Notes: generated from the letters alone by a model not told the origin. DNA of 64,000 nt from Kribbella amoyensis (GCF_007828865.1 NZ_VIVK01000001.1:2976001-3040000); one strand, 5' to 3'; counted from the first letter of the stretch, positions 51,265 to 60,041 are shown. Translations and numbers: made by a program.

Positions 51265-52086
51265 GTGCTGACTTCCAACGGATACCGCCTCGACGGGGCA
51301 CCGCACCGGCTCGGCTCGCTGGTCCCGGTTCCCGACGACGTCCGGTGTGATCGTGACGCGTTGCGGGCCAGGCTGCGGCGGGACGGGTACCTGTACCTGC
51401 CCGGGTTGCTCGATCCGGCCGACGTGCTCGCGTTCCGGGCGTACTACTTCGCGACCACCGGACTCGCCGACGAGGTGGGCCGGCCGCGTGAGGTGGACCG
51501 GGCTGAGCTTCGCCGGGTGCTGTTCAGCGAGGTCGTGCCGGGGCCGGAGTACGAGGCGTTCTGTACCCAGCCGGCGTTGCGGGACTGGTTCGCGTGGTTC
51601 TTCGCCGGCGACACGTTCCTGCACCGGCGCAAGATCATCCGCCACACCGCCCCCGGCGAGAACGGGATCGGCACGGCGACCCAGGCCCACTACGACCTCG
51701 TCTACCTGCGCGAAGGGACCGACCGGGTGCTGTCGGCCTGGATCCCGCTCGGCGACTGCCCGGTGAGTCGCGGCGGCCTCACCTACCTGGAGAACAGCCA
51801 CCAGCGCGTTCTCCGCGACGAGGCCGCCGGACTCTTGAAGCGACCGGCAGCGTCCATCACCGCGGACCTGCCCGGCCTCGCCGACTCGTACGACGCCCGC
51901 TGGCTGACCGCCGACTACGCCGCGGGTGACGTCGTGGTCCACACCGCGCACATCGTGCACGCCGCGCTCGACAACGTGGACCCGGCCGGCCTGATGCGGC
52001 TGTCCACCGACATCCGCTACCAGCCGGCCGACCAGGCGATCGACGCTCGCTGGCAGCGCCACTGGCACGACCGGGACGGGTTGTAG
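51265..52086 (+). CDS. Phytanoyl-CoA dioxygenase (PhyH) family protein
   Basis: A 273-aa Fe(II)/2-oxoglutarate dioxygenase. The iron triad is seen as His-x-Asp in TQAHYDLVYLREG (about 132-144) and a distal His in VVHTAHIVHAALDNVD (about 222-237), with the 2OG-binding Arg in LMRLSTDIRYQP. The substrate is unknown. GTG 51265 is chosen because TGCAAT ends 6 nt upstream, as in leaderless transcripts; GTG 51238 is the longer option. Divergent from the AraC regulator. Confidence 0.82.
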   Translation: MLTSNGYRLDGAPHRLGSLVPVPDDVRCDRDALRARLRRDGYLYLPGLLDPADVLAFRAYYFATTGLADEVGRPREVDRAELRRVLFSEVVPGPEYEAFCTQPALRDWFAWFFAGDTFLHRRKIIRHTAPGENGIGTATQAHYDLVYLREGTDRVLSAWIPLGDCPVSRGGLTYLENSHQRVLRDEAAGLLKRPAASITADLPGLADSYDARWLTADYAAGDVVVHTAHIVHAALDNVDPAGLMRLSTDIRYQPADQAIDARWQRHWHDRDGL

Positions 52087-52217
52087 GGCCGGACTCACCC
52101 CCGGCGACCGGAATGCGAACTCTTCTCGCTAACGACATTCATTTCGGTTAAGGTGCTGGCGTCCGACCGGAACGGCGTTTGGGGTGCCGGGCCGGCGGGC
52201 CGAGTCGGAGGAGAGCC

Positions 52218-52511
52218 GTGAATCGCAACGAGCTGGTGGCCGGGGTGGCGTCGAAGGCGGGCATTCCGCGGAACCAGGCCGAGAAGGTGCTCGACGCGCT
52301 GGGCGACGTCGTCACCGAGGCCGTGCACAAGGGCGACAAGGTGTCGCTGACCGGCCTGCTCAGCATCGAGCGGGTGATGCGTGCGCCGCGGACGGGCCGC
52401 AACCCGCAGACCGGCGAACCGCTGGCGATCCCGGCCGCGTACTCCGTCCGCTTGTCCTGCGGCAGCCGGCTCAAGGCCGCCGCCCGCGGTGACCTGCGCA
52501 CGATCTCCTGA
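52218..52511 (+). CDS. HU family DNA-binding protein
   Basis: A 97-aa histone-like protein. MNRNELVAGVASKAGI and KVLDALGDVVTEAVHKGDKV form the dimer helices; RTGRNPQTGEPLAIPAA (about 59-75) is the DNA-inserting beta arm with the conserved Pro. There is no long Lys/Ala-rich tail like that of mycobacterial or HupS-type proteins. GTG 52218 follows GGAGGAG. An AT-rich stretch with TAACG-N10-CGGTTA (52130-52150) lies before it and may contain its promoter. Confidence 0.93.
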   Translation: MNRNELVAGVASKAGIPRNQAEKVLDALGDVVTEAVHKGDKVSLTGLLSIERVMRAPRTGRNPQTGEPLAIPAAYSVRLSCGSRLKAAARGDLRTIS

Positions 52512-52602
52512 CCGGCGGACCCGCACCACTCACCAACCGCCCGCGGCCGGTCCACCGCACGCTCGGCGCCGGACCGGCCGGACCACGCCGGGCAGGTTGG
52601 AT

Positions 52603-53803
52603 GCTCCTATGGATGTCAAGTAGTGGCTGGTTGCTTGTTGGTGGTGGGTTGTGTTTGGCGGAGTGTGTAGTAGATCTCGCGGGCGATGAGTCGTTTGAGG
52701 CAGCGGATGGTGTCTTTTTTGGACAGGCCGTCGGCGGTGCGTTTGGCGAGGTAGGTGTGGGTGCGTGGGTCCCAGCGGAGTCGGTTGATGACGATGAGGT
52801 AGAGGGCTTTGTTGGCTTGGCGGTCGCCGCCGCGGTTGAGGCGGTGGCGTTGTGTTTGGCCTGAGGATGCGGGGATGGGGGCGGCGCCGCAGAGCATCGC
52901 GAAGGCGGCTTCGGAGTGGATCCGTTCGGGGTTGGGGCCGGCGGTGACCAGGAGCTGCCCGGCGATGTCGGGGCCGACTCCGGTGAGCTGGAGAAGGGCC
53001 GGGTTGATCGTTTCGATCAGGGCTGTGATGAGGGTGTCGAGCTCGGCGATCTCTTGTTGGGCGGTGGCGTAGCGGCGTGCCAGTGAACGCAGCGCGGTTT
53101 TGACGGCTTGTTCGGGGACGCCGATCTGGGTGGTATCGGGTCGCAGGTTGCGGCAGGTGTGGATCAGGCGGGCGGTGGTGAGGCCTCGTAGCTGGTCGCG
53201 CAGACCATGGGGTGCGGTCACGATCAGGGCTTTGATCTGGCGCATGCAGCCGGCGCGTTGGTCGACGGCGCTGGTGCGGGCGACCCGCAGGTTCCGCAGC
53301 GCCTCGACCTGGCTGTCGCGGTTTTTGGGGGTGCCGGTGCGGACTTTGCCCAGGGCGGCGCGGGCGGCGGCTTCGGCATCGATCGGGTCGGATTTCCCGG
53401 CCCGGCGGCGGGTCTTACGGTTCGGCCGGTCGATCTCGACGACCGTGATGCCTTGCTCGCTCAGATAGGTCGTCAGACCGGCCCCGTAGGCGCCGGTGCC
53501 CTCCACTCCGGCCAGGACCAGCCGCCCGAACGACCGCAGCCAGGCCAGCAGCGCGGCATAGCCGGCCCGGGTGGTGGGAAACGTGGCATGGCCGAGCATC
53601 CGGCCGGTCTGATCGATCGCGGCCGCGGTGTGAGTGTCTCGGTGGGTGTCGACACCACCGGTGATCTCGACCTGGGACCGGGCCTCTGCTCGTGGCATGG
53701 TGGGTACTGCCGTCCTTCCACTGGCTAGGGATGAGGGCGGCACGCACCAGCCGAGGCGAGCGGACAAGACAGTGATGGGTGCCTGCTGGCACAGGCTCCT
53801 ATG
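52603..53803 (-). mobile_element. IS110 family insertion sequence (ends tentative)
   Basis: Contains one intact DEDD transposase gene. GCTCCTATG occurs as a direct repeat at 52603-52611 and 53795-53803, each followed within 3 nt by GTCA. IS110 elements lack terminal inverted repeats and target duplications, but the target and element ends share a core, so this repeat is the best boundary clue. If it marks the ends, the element is about 1.2 kb with a 97-nt non-coding 5-prime end. If the non-coding end is longer, the boundary lies nearer 53950. It sits between HU and a secreted protein gene and interrupts no recognisable gene. Confidence 0.65.
52616..53698 (-). CDS. IS110 family transposase (DEDD recombinase)
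   Basis: A 360-aa transposase. The RuvC-like DEDD domain shows Asp in GGVDTHRDTHTAA (about 16-28), Glu in AGVEGTGAYG (about 63-72) and Asp pair in KSDPIDAEAAARAAL (about 101-115). The C-terminal transposase domain has the helix-hairpin-helix LLQLTGVGPDIAGQLL (about 233-248) and the serine-containing CGAAPIPASSGQTQRHRLNRGG, where the catalytic Ser lies in this family. Both parts are intact and the frame is open, so the enzyme is probably functional. ATG 53698 is the best start; an upstream GTG/ATG at 53767 would reach into the non-coding end. Confidence 0.92.
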   Translation of the reverse strand: MPRAEARSQVEITGGVDTHRDTHTAAAIDQTGRMLGHATFPTTRAGYAALLAWLRSFGRLVLAGVEGTGAYGAGLTTYLSEQGITVVEIDRPNRKTRRRAGKSDPIDAEAAARAALGKVRTGTPKNRDSQVEALRNLRVARTSAVDQRAGCMRQIKALIVTAPHGLRDQLRGLTTARLIHTCRNLRPDTTQIGVPEQAVKTALRSLARRYATAQQEIAELDTLITALIETINPALLQLTGVGPDIAGQLLVTAGPNPERIHSEAAFAMLCGAAPIPASSGQTQRHRLNRGGDRQANKALYLIVINRLRWDPRTHTYLAKRTADGLSKKDTIRCLKRLIAREIYYTLRQTQPTTNKQPATT

Positions 53804-53957
53804 AGGTCACAGACCCCTCGTCCGGTGAGTGCACGTGACCCCCGCAGTGGTCGACCGACATATCCAATTCAAGACCCGAAGTCAGTGAGTGCTTGAGTCA
53901 GGACGACCACCGCGGGGGACCACACCCATCATCCTCACTGTGAGTGGTGGAGGATCG
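53699..53957 (-). ncRNA. Candidate bridge-RNA region at the IS110 5-prime end
   Basis: Non-coding stretch directly upstream of the transposase, where IS110-group elements encode their bridge RNA. It holds a clear small hairpin GTGCC-TGCT-GGCAC (53779-53792) next to one copy of the flanking repeat, plus short complementary stretches (CCACCGC/GTGGTGG near 53920-53950). Position and structure fit; the RNA itself, its length and guide loops are not shown by the sequence alone. Nothing else is visible in this stretch. Confidence 0.35.
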
Positions 53958-55058
53958 CTACCTACCCACAGCGGTCACCGAATACTCGGTCTCCGGCGTC
54001 GGCGGCGTGGTGAAGCGCGCGTTCGGCAGGTAGATCCGCTGCCCGAAGAAGGCGGCCGTGGTCGGGACGTCGAAGTGCGGGCTGGTGATTTCCCGGACCA
54101 GGCGGCCGCTGGTGCCACGCCGGTCGAGGTCGAGGACGGCGATCTTGTTCAGCCGGTTCTGGACGACGTAGAGGGTGTCGTTCGACAGCAGCAGGCCGTC
54201 GCCATTGGTCATCACCGCGCCGCCGAGGTCGGTCGCCTTCGTCGCGCCGGTGCCCGGGTCGACCCGGAAGAGCGTGCCGGTCGCGGACTGGACGATGATC
54301 AGCGCCCGGCCGTCCGGGGTCAGCGAGATGCCGTTGCCGTTGTTGTTCACCGGATCGTGCACGTAGTCGCCGGACAGCGGGACCGAGGTGACCGCGGACT
54401 GGGCCGGCAGCTTGCCGTGTCGGCCGAGCGGCACCTTGTAGAGCACGGGCTGCCGTGAATCGGTGAACCAGGCCGCGTCCTTGGTCAGGATCACGTCGTT
54501 GACGAACGTCGGGGTCGCGGTGGTGAAGGTGTAGCTCGCGAGCACCTTGCCGGTCCGGGTGTCGATCACCCGGCCGTTCCCGCCCGCGGCACCGGCCACG
54601 AACAACCGGCCCTGGCCGTCGACCTTCATCCCGAGCGACGCCGTCCCCGGTCCCTCGCTGAGGATCCGGCCGTTCCCGGTGCGCAGGTCGGCGACCCAGA
54701 TGTCGCCGTCCACCCGCGACCCGAAGTACCCCTTGGTCCCGGCGATCGCGATGCCCTCCGGCTGGAACCCGGCCGGCAGGGCGAACTGCTGCGGGAAGGC
54801 CGGCGCGCGGCCCGACGTCCCGGTGGCGGCGTTGCGGCCGAACTGGCGTGGCGCGCACAACCCGTCGTCGGCGCTGTGCTTGACCGGCGTACCTGCGGCA
54901 GCCCTGGTACCGGTGACGGTTTCAGGGCCGGCGGTCGCGCTGGCGGTGGTGAGGCTGGTGAGCAGGAGAGCGGACAGGCCGACGGAGACGGCGAGTGTCC
55001 GGCCCAGGTGGCGGGCGGCGAGAGTGGGACCGGGCTGTCGGACCGGCTGGCGGGACAT
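53958..55058 (-). CDS. Secreted SMP-30/gluconolactonase-like beta-propeller
   Basis: A 366-aa exported protein. The signal peptide (about 1-43) has a basic start, hydrophobic core LAVSVGLSALLLTSLTTA and an AxA site (SATAGP). The mature part (about 85-360) has repeated short sheets: LPAGFQPEGIAIAGTKGYFG, GNGISLTPDGRALII, DGLLLSNDTLYVVQN, as in six-bladed SMP-30/YVTN-like propellers. Whether it is an enzyme or binding protein is unclear. ATG 55058. Its stop lies just beyond the IS110 upstream region, with no sign of disruption. Confidence 0.8.
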   Translation of the reverse strand: MSRQPVRQPGPTLAARHLGRTLAVSVGLSALLLTSLTTASATAGPETVTGTRAAAGTPVKHSADDGLCAPRQFGRNAATGTSGRAPAFPQQFALPAGFQPEGIAIAGTKGYFGSRVDGDIWVADLRTGNGRILSEGPGTASLGMKVDGQGRLFVAGAAGGNGRVIDTRTGKVLASYTFTTATPTFVNDVILTKDAAWFTDSRQPVLYKVPLGRHGKLPAQSAVTSVPLSGDYVHDPVNNNGNGISLTPDGRALIIVQSATGTLFRVDPGTGATKATDLGGAVMTNGDGLLLSNDTLYVVQNRLNKIAVLDLDRRGTSGRLVREITSPHFDVPTTAAFFGQRIYLPNARFTTPPTPETEYSVTAVGR

Positions 55059-55234
55059 GAGCGGGCTCCTCTGGTGTGTGGCCCGAGTCGGCTCGAACGC
55101 CCCCGAAGTGCCGACGTCGCGGCTGGTTGTGCTTTCAACCGTAGACGAACGGTTCGGGAAGCAGAACGGTTCAGCCAGCGGGTACTGTCACCGGCAGACG
55201 TTGAGATGGCCGGGACCACAGGGAGCAGGGATCG

Positions 55235-57190
55235 ATGACGGCAGGTATCGACAGGGCGGGGCTGTCCACCACGGTACGTCCGCAGGACGATCTGTACCGG
55301 TACGCGAACGGGCCGTGGATGGAGCAGCACGAGATCCCCGCGGACAAGGCGATCTACGGCGCCTTCCACGCACTCTGGGACACCGCCGAACAGAACGTCC
55401 GCGCGATCGTCGAGAAGACGGCCGGCGAGGAGCACCCGGAGGGCAGCGAGGCCCGCAAGATCGGTGACCTCTACCGCAGCTTCCTGGACGAGGAGACGAT
55501 CGAGCGGCTCGGCGCGGGCCCGATCGAGGACCAGCTCGCCCTGGTCGCCACGATCACGGCGCCGGGCGACCTGCCGGCCGTGCTCGGCAAGCTCGAACTG
55601 GACGGCGTCGGCGGCGTGTTCCACTACTGGGTCGACGCCGACGCGAAGAAGTCCGACGAGAACATCGTGTACGTCACCCAGGGCGGCCTGAGCCTGCCGG
55701 ACGAGTCGTACTACCGCGAGGACACCTTCGCCGACGTCCGGACCGCGTTCGTCGAGCACGTCGCCAAGATGCTCGAGCTGTCCGGAATCGCCGACCCGGC
55801 CGGAGCCGCCGAGCGGATCCTCGCGCTGGAGACCCGGCTGGCCGCGAGCCACTGGGACCGGGTGAAGGACCGGGACGTCACGAAGACCTACAACAAGCTG
55901 GACCGGGCCGCGCTCGAGGCGCTCACCCCCGGCCTGGACTGGGCGGCGTGGCTGACCAACGCCGGTGTCCCGGCGACGGCGTTCGACCAGCTCGTCGTCC
56001 GCGAGCCGGACTTCCTCACCGCGGCCGCCGAGGCGCTGGCCGAGGTGGACGTGGCGGACTGGAAGGACTGGCTCAGCTGGCGCGTCGTACACAACGCGGC
56101 CCCGTTGCTGAGCAGCGCGTTCGTGGCCGAGAACTTCGCCTTCTTCGGTCGCACCCTGACCGGGGCGCCGGAGCTGCGCGAGCGGTGGAAGCGCGGACTC
56201 GGCGTGGTCGAGGGAGCCCTCGGCGAGGCGGTCGGCCAGCTGTACGTCGCGGAGTACTTCCCGCCGGTCGCGAAGGCCCGGATGGTCGAGCTGGTCGGCA
56301 ACCTGGTCGAGGCGTACCGGCAGCGGATCGAGGCGCTGGACTGGATGAGCCCGCAGACCCGGCAGCGGGCGCTGGACAAGCTCGGCCGGTTCACGCCGAA
56401 GATCGGGTACCCGGACAAGTGGCGCGACTACAGCAAGCTCGACGTGGTCGCGGGTGACCTGGTCGGCAGCGTCCGCCGGTCGGTCGCCGTCGAGACCGCG
56501 CGGGACCTGGACAAGCTGGGCCAGCCGGTCGACCGGGACGAGTGGCGGATGACGCCGCAGACCGTGAACGCGTACTACAACCCGCGGATGAACGAGATCG
56601 TCTTCCCGGCCGGCATCCTGCAGCCGCCGTTCTTCGGCCTGGACGCGGACGACGCGGTGAACTACGGCGCGATCGGGGCCGTGATCGGGCACGAGATCGG
56701 GCACGGGTTCGACGACCAGGGCTCGAAGTACGACGGCGACGGCAACCTCAACGACTGGTGGACCGACGCCGACCGGGCCGCGTTCGAGGAGCGCGCGAAC
56801 CAGCTGGTCGAGCAGTACAACGTGCTCGAACCGGCCGAGGCGCCCGGACACAAGGTGAACGGCGCGCTGACCCTGGGCGAGAACATCGGCGACCTGGGCG
56901 GCCTGTCGATCGCGTACACCGCGTACCAGCTCTCCCTGGACGGGGCCGAGCCGCCGGTGCTCGACGGGCTGACCGGGCCGCAGCGGTTCTTCCTGTCCTG
57001 GGCGACCGCCTGGGCCACGAAGACCCGCGAGGCCGAGGTGCTGCGCCGGCTCGCGCTCGACCCGCACTCGCCGCCGGAGTTCCGCTGCAACGCGGTGGTG
57101 CGCAACATCGACGCGTTCCACCAGGCGTTCGACGTGACCGCCGACGACACCATGTGGCTGGACCAGGAGGCCCGCGTCCGGATCTGGTGA
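55235..57190 (+). CDS. pepO: M13 family zinc metallopeptidase (neprilysin/PepO type)
   Basis: A 651-aa peptidase of family M13. The zinc site is VIGHEIGHGFDDQGSKYD (His486, Glu487, His490), the third ligand is Glu in LGENIGDLGG, and the NAYYNPRMNEIVFPAGIL substrate-binding segment (about 446-463) precedes it; the C-terminal VRNIDAFHQAFDV and RIW are family-typical. No signal peptide or transmembrane helix is present, so it is a cytoplasmic oligopeptidase as in PepO. ATG 55235 follows GGGAGCAGGGA. Followed by a large inverted repeat. Confidence 0.94.
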   Translation: MTAGIDRAGLSTTVRPQDDLYRYANGPWMEQHEIPADKAIYGAFHALWDTAEQNVRAIVEKTAGEEHPEGSEARKIGDLYRSFLDEETIERLGAGPIEDQLALVATITAPGDLPAVLGKLELDGVGGVFHYWVDADAKKSDENIVYVTQGGLSLPDESYYREDTFADVRTAFVEHVAKMLELSGIADPAGAAERILALETRLAASHWDRVKDRDVTKTYNKLDRAALEALTPGLDWAAWLTNAGVPATAFDQLVVREPDFLTAAAEALAEVDVADWKDWLSWRVVHNAAPLLSSAFVAENFAFFGRTLTGAPELRERWKRGLGVVEGALGEAVGQLYVAEYFPPVAKARMVELVGNLVEAYRQRIEALDWMSPQTRQRALDKLGRFTPKIGYPDKWRDYSKLDVVAGDLVGSVRRSVAVETARDLDKLGQPVDRDEWRMTPQTVNAYYNPRMNEIVFPAGILQPPFFGLDADDAVNYGAIGAVIGHEIGHGFDDQGSKYDGDGNLNDWWTDADRAAFEERANQLVEQYNVLEPAEAPGHKVNGALTLGENIGDLGGLSIAYTAYQLSLDGAEPPVLDGLTGPQRFFLSWATAWATKTREAEVLRRLALDPHSPPEFRCNAVVRNIDAFHQAFDVTADDTMWLDQEARVRIW

Positions 57191-57206
57191 CCCCCTGTCC
57201 CGCCGT

Positions 57207-57289
57207 CTGCTGGGTTAACCCCGGAGCTTGGGGGTTGGCCCCTCGTAATTCGGGGGGCCAACCCCCAACGCAGCGGGTTAACCCAGCAG
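57207..57289. repeat. 83-nt nested inverted repeat between convergent genes
   Basis: Outer arms CTGCTGGGTTAACCC (57207-57221) and GGGTTAACCCAGCAG (57275-57289) pair perfectly over 15 bp. After a 6-by-6 internal loop, inner arms TTGGGGGTTGGCCCC (57228-57242) and GGGGCCAACCCCCAA (57254-57268) pair perfectly over 15 bp, with an 11-nt loop. It could be a bidirectional terminator, but has no T tract, is unusually long and contains its own palindrome GGGTTAACCC in each outer arm. A mobile intergenic element (REP/MITE type) is an alternative. Confidence 0.85.
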
Positions 57290-57299
57290 ATGCCGCGGG

Positions 57300-58742
57300 T
57301 CAGTCGCGTGGTGGCGAGGCCATCCACTGCTGCAGCGCGTCGACCTCGCGCGGCATCGCGGCGGACAGGTTCTCGGTGCCGTCGTCGGTGATCAGGATGT
57401 CGTCCTCGATCCGGATCCCGATCCCGCGCAGGTCCTCGGGCACGGTGAGGTCCTCGGCCTGGAAGTACAGGCCGGGCTCGACGGTCAGCACGTACCCGGT
57501 CTGCACGTCGCCGCGGTAGAACTCGTTCCGGGCGGCGGCGCAGTCGTGCACGTCCAGGCCGAGCATGTGGCTGACACCGTGCAGGGTGTACCGCTGGTAG
57601 ATCCCGCTGTCGGGGTCGAGCGCCTCGTCGGCCGGGACCGGCAGCAGCTCCATCGCGTCCAGGCCGCGGACCAGGACCTCGATCGCGGCCTTGTGCCCGG
57701 AGACGAACGGGACACCCGGCTTCAGCGCCGCGATGCCGGCGTTCTGCGCGTCCAGGACGAGCTGGTAGAGCTCGCGCTGCCGCGGCGTGAACTCGCCGTT
57801 CACCGGCAGCGTGCGGGTGATGTCCGCGGTGTACAGGTTGCGGTTCTCCACGCCCATGTCGAGCAGCATCATCGTGCCGTCGACGACGGGGCCGTCGTTC
57901 TCGATCCAGTGCAGCGTGGTCGCGTGCGAACCGGCCGCGGCGATCGAGGAGTACCCGACCTCGTTGCCCTCGGCGCGGGCGCGGCGCCAGAAGGTGCCCT
58001 CGATCCAGCGCTCGCCGTACCGGCGGACCTGGTCCATCTCGGCCAGCACGTCGGAGAAGCCGCGGTGCGTGATCGCGCAGGCCTCGCGGAGCTGCTCGAT
58101 CTCGAACGCGTCCTTGACCAGCCGCAGCTCCGACAGCGTGGCGGCGAACTCGGTGTCGCGGTCCGCCTCGGTCTTCACGCCGCTCAGCAGGGCCGCGAGC
58201 GAGGCGTCCTCACCGCGCCGGACCCGGGTCGGGACGTCACTCTTCAGCGCGTCCGCGAGCTGGTCGACGTGCCGGGTCTCGATGCCGTACTGCTTCGACG
58301 TCTCGGTCAGCGACGGACGCCGACCGGCCCACAGCTCGCCGTACATCCGGTCGCGCCAGAACTCCTCGCCCTCGCTGCGGTCCGAGCGCGGGCGGAAGTA
58401 CAGCACCGCGTCGTGGCCGCTGCCGCCGGTCGGCTCCAGCACCAGCACCGCGTCCGAGGTCTGGTCGCCGACCAGCCAGGTGTAGTCGGTGTGCGGGCGG
58501 AACACGTAGTCGGTGTCGTTCGAGCGGACCTTGTAGGTGCCGGCCGGGATCACCAGCCGCTCGCCCGGGTACGCCTGGGAGAGCGCGTCGCGGCGCTTGG
58601 CGGCCCAGGTGCCGACGTCGGCGAGCGTGACGTCCTGCCGCTCGGTGTCGGCCCAGCCCGAGTTCATGAACCGGCGCAGCTTCTCCTTCGGCTCGTTGTC
58701 GTGCGTCGCGGTCTTCGGCGCCTGTTCGGTGCTCTCGGTCAT
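57300..58742 (-). CDS. pepP: Xaa-Pro aminopeptidase P family protein
   Basis: A 480-aa M24B peptidase that removes an N-terminal residue before proline. The pita-bread domain binds two metals: Asp pair in LLDMGVENRNLYTADITRT (about 298-316), His in LHGVSHMLGLDVHDC (about 389-403), Glu in LTVEPGLYF (about 421-429) and Glu in IGIRIEDDILIT (about 445-456). The N-terminal creatinase-like domain (about 45-190) has the YVFRPHTDYTWLVGD segment. Length fits actinobacterial PepP. ATG 58742. Followed downstream by the nested inverted repeat; upstream is PanD on the same strand, 27 nt away. Confidence 0.94.
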   Translation of the reverse strand: MTESTEQAPKTATHDNEPKEKLRRFMNSGWADTERQDVTLADVGTWAAKRRDALSQAYPGERLVIPAGTYKVRSNDTDYVFRPHTDYTWLVGDQTSDAVLVLEPTGGSGHDAVLYFRPRSDRSEGEEFWRDRMYGELWAGRRPSLTETSKQYGIETRHVDQLADALKSDVPTRVRRGEDASLAALLSGVKTEADRDTEFAATLSELRLVKDAFEIEQLREACAITHRGFSDVLAEMDQVRRYGERWIEGTFWRRARAEGNEVGYSSIAAAGSHATTLHWIENDGPVVDGTMMLLDMGVENRNLYTADITRTLPVNGEFTPRQRELYQLVLDAQNAGIAALKPGVPFVSGHKAAIEVLVRGLDAMELLPVPADEALDPDSGIYQRYTLHGVSHMLGLDVHDCAAARNEFYRGDVQTGYVLTVEPGLYFQAEDLTVPEDLRGIGIRIEDDILITDDGTENLSAAMPREVDALQQWMASPPRD

Positions 58743-58769
58743 CGTCGACCAGTCCTCATCTCTGCTTCG

Positions 58770-59192
58770 TCAACGGGGGCTGTGGACTTCGTCCCCGCGC
58801 AGCGTGCCGCTGTCCGGCAGCGCCTCGGCGGGGTCCGAGCCGATGCGGGTGATCGCATTGCGCTCGTCCACGAAGACTACGCTCGGCGCGAAGACCTTCG
58901 CCTCGGCCTCCTCGAACATCCCGTACGCGATCAGGATGACCAGGTCACCGGGGTGGATCAGGTGCGCGGCCGCGCCGTTGATCCCGACCACGCCGGAGTC
59001 CCGCGGTCCCTCGATCAGGTACGTCGACAGCCGGTGGCCGTTGGTGATGTCGACGATGTCCACCTTCTCGCCGGGCAGCAGGTTCGCCGCCGCCATCAGG
59101 GTCGCGTCCAGCGTGCAGGACCCCACGTAGTCCAGGTCGGCCTGCGTGACCGTCGCCCGGTGCACCTTGGACTTCATCATCTCGCGCCACAT
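58770..59192 (-). CDS. panD: Aspartate 1-decarboxylase proenzyme
   Basis: A 140-aa pyruvoyl enzyme that decarboxylates L-aspartate to beta-alanine for pantothenate and CoA synthesis. [20 protein letters not shown] (about 7-26) has the self-cleavage site Gly24-Ser25, which matures into the pyruvoyl group; Lys9 is the usual catalytic lysine. [10 protein letters not shown] (about 82-91) follows. ATG 59192 was chosen because it places Ser at 25, as in known PanD. No panB, panC or panE is adjacent. Co-directional with pepP, 27 nt upstream of it. Confidence 0.95.
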   Translation of the reverse strand: MWREMMKSKVHRATVTQADLDYVGSCTLDATLMAAANLLPGEKVDIVDITNGHRLSTYLIEGPRDSGVVGINGAAAHLIHPGDLVILIAYGMFEEAEAKVFAPSVVFVDERNAITRIGSDPAEALPDSGTLRGDEVHSPR

Positions 59193-59237
59193 GCCGGACA
59201 TCATCCAGCCAGCGCCGAGCACTGTCAGTGGCCGTGA

Positions 59238-60041
59238 TCACGGACCGGACAGGAAGCCGAGCGGGGTCTTCATGTCGCCGTTCGCGGAGTACCCGAAACT
59301 GTCGTCCGGTTGCCCGGAGCGGTCAAGCACGGTGACCGACAGAACGCAGCCACCGAGCATGTCCGGATCGGTGCAGTCCGTCCCGTCGGCCAGGAAGCGG
59401 TGCACCCGGTACGGCGTCGCGTAGCGGCCGTCGGCGCGGACCCGGGTGGTCACCGTCGTCAGTGCGCCGTAGCAGCCGGTGTCCTGGATGATCTCGTAGC
59501 AGGCCTGCTGGACGATCCGCACCTGCCGGCCCTCCGCCCCGTACGCCGTGCCGCGGACCGCGACCCACTGCGATGCGGCGAGTCCGGTGGACGGGGTCGC
59601 GGTGATGGTCGCCGGTGAGCCCTTGAACCGGAGCGCGCCGGAGTCGAGGACGAGGCGGCTACCGTCCGGGGCGTCGCCGACCACGAACAGGTGACAGACG
59701 TCGGCCCGGCAGTACACGGTCGCCGGTTCGCCGAACTCCATCCGGCGGAAGACCGGATCGCCGAGCGTCACCCGGGTCGCGATCCGGCCGGTACTCCCGG
59801 CCGTCGTGACCGCGCGGTCCGGGCAGTCGCCGTCCACCTGGTCGACGAAGACGTCGCACTGGACGATCCGGACCTCGGACCCGGGCGCGAACCCGCGGCC
59901 GGTCACCCCGACCCGGTCCCCACCGGCCAGCCCGCTCGTCCGGCTGACCCGGAGCTCGGGCGGTTGGGCCGAAGCGACCGCCGGAACGGTCATCGAGCCG
60001 AGCAGAACGGTCGCCGCAGCGACGGCAGTAAGAAGTCGCAT
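59238..60041 (-). CDS. Secreted two-domain neocarzinostatin-like protein
   Basis: A 267-aa exported protein. Signal peptide about 1-26 (LLTAVAAATVLLGSMTVPAV, ASA). Two Ig-like repeats follow: about 28-140 (PELRVSRTSGLAGGDRVGVT, RGFAPGSEVRIVQC) and about 145-260 (ITATPSTGLAASQWVAVRG, RQVRIVQQACYE), each with Cys pairs at neocarzinostatin-like positions. Neocarzinostatin itself is the apoprotein carrier of an enediyne; related proteins are common in actinobacteria without enediyne genes. No enediyne synthase is in this window, so chromophore binding is not implied. ATG 60041 with GGGGGGAA upstream. Confidence 0.8.
   Translation of the reverse strand: MRLLTAVAAATVLLGSMTVPAVASAQPPELRVSRTSGLAGGDRVGVTGRGFAPGSEVRIVQCDVFVDQVDGDCPDRAVTTAGSTGRIATRVTLGDPVFRRMEFGEPATVYCRADVCHLFVVGDAPDGSRLVLDSGALRFKGSPATITATPSTGLAASQWVAVRGTAYGAEGRQVRIVQQACYEIIQDTGCYGALTTVTTRVRADGRYATPYRVHRFLADGTDCTDPDMLGGCVLSVTVLDRSGQPDDSFGYSANGDMKTPLGFLSGP

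Noticed and set aside
59238-60041. Part of an enediyne antibiotic cluster
   Set aside because: No polyketide synthase, resistance or sugar-transfer genes are near; neocarzinostatin-like domains occur widely in actinobacteria.
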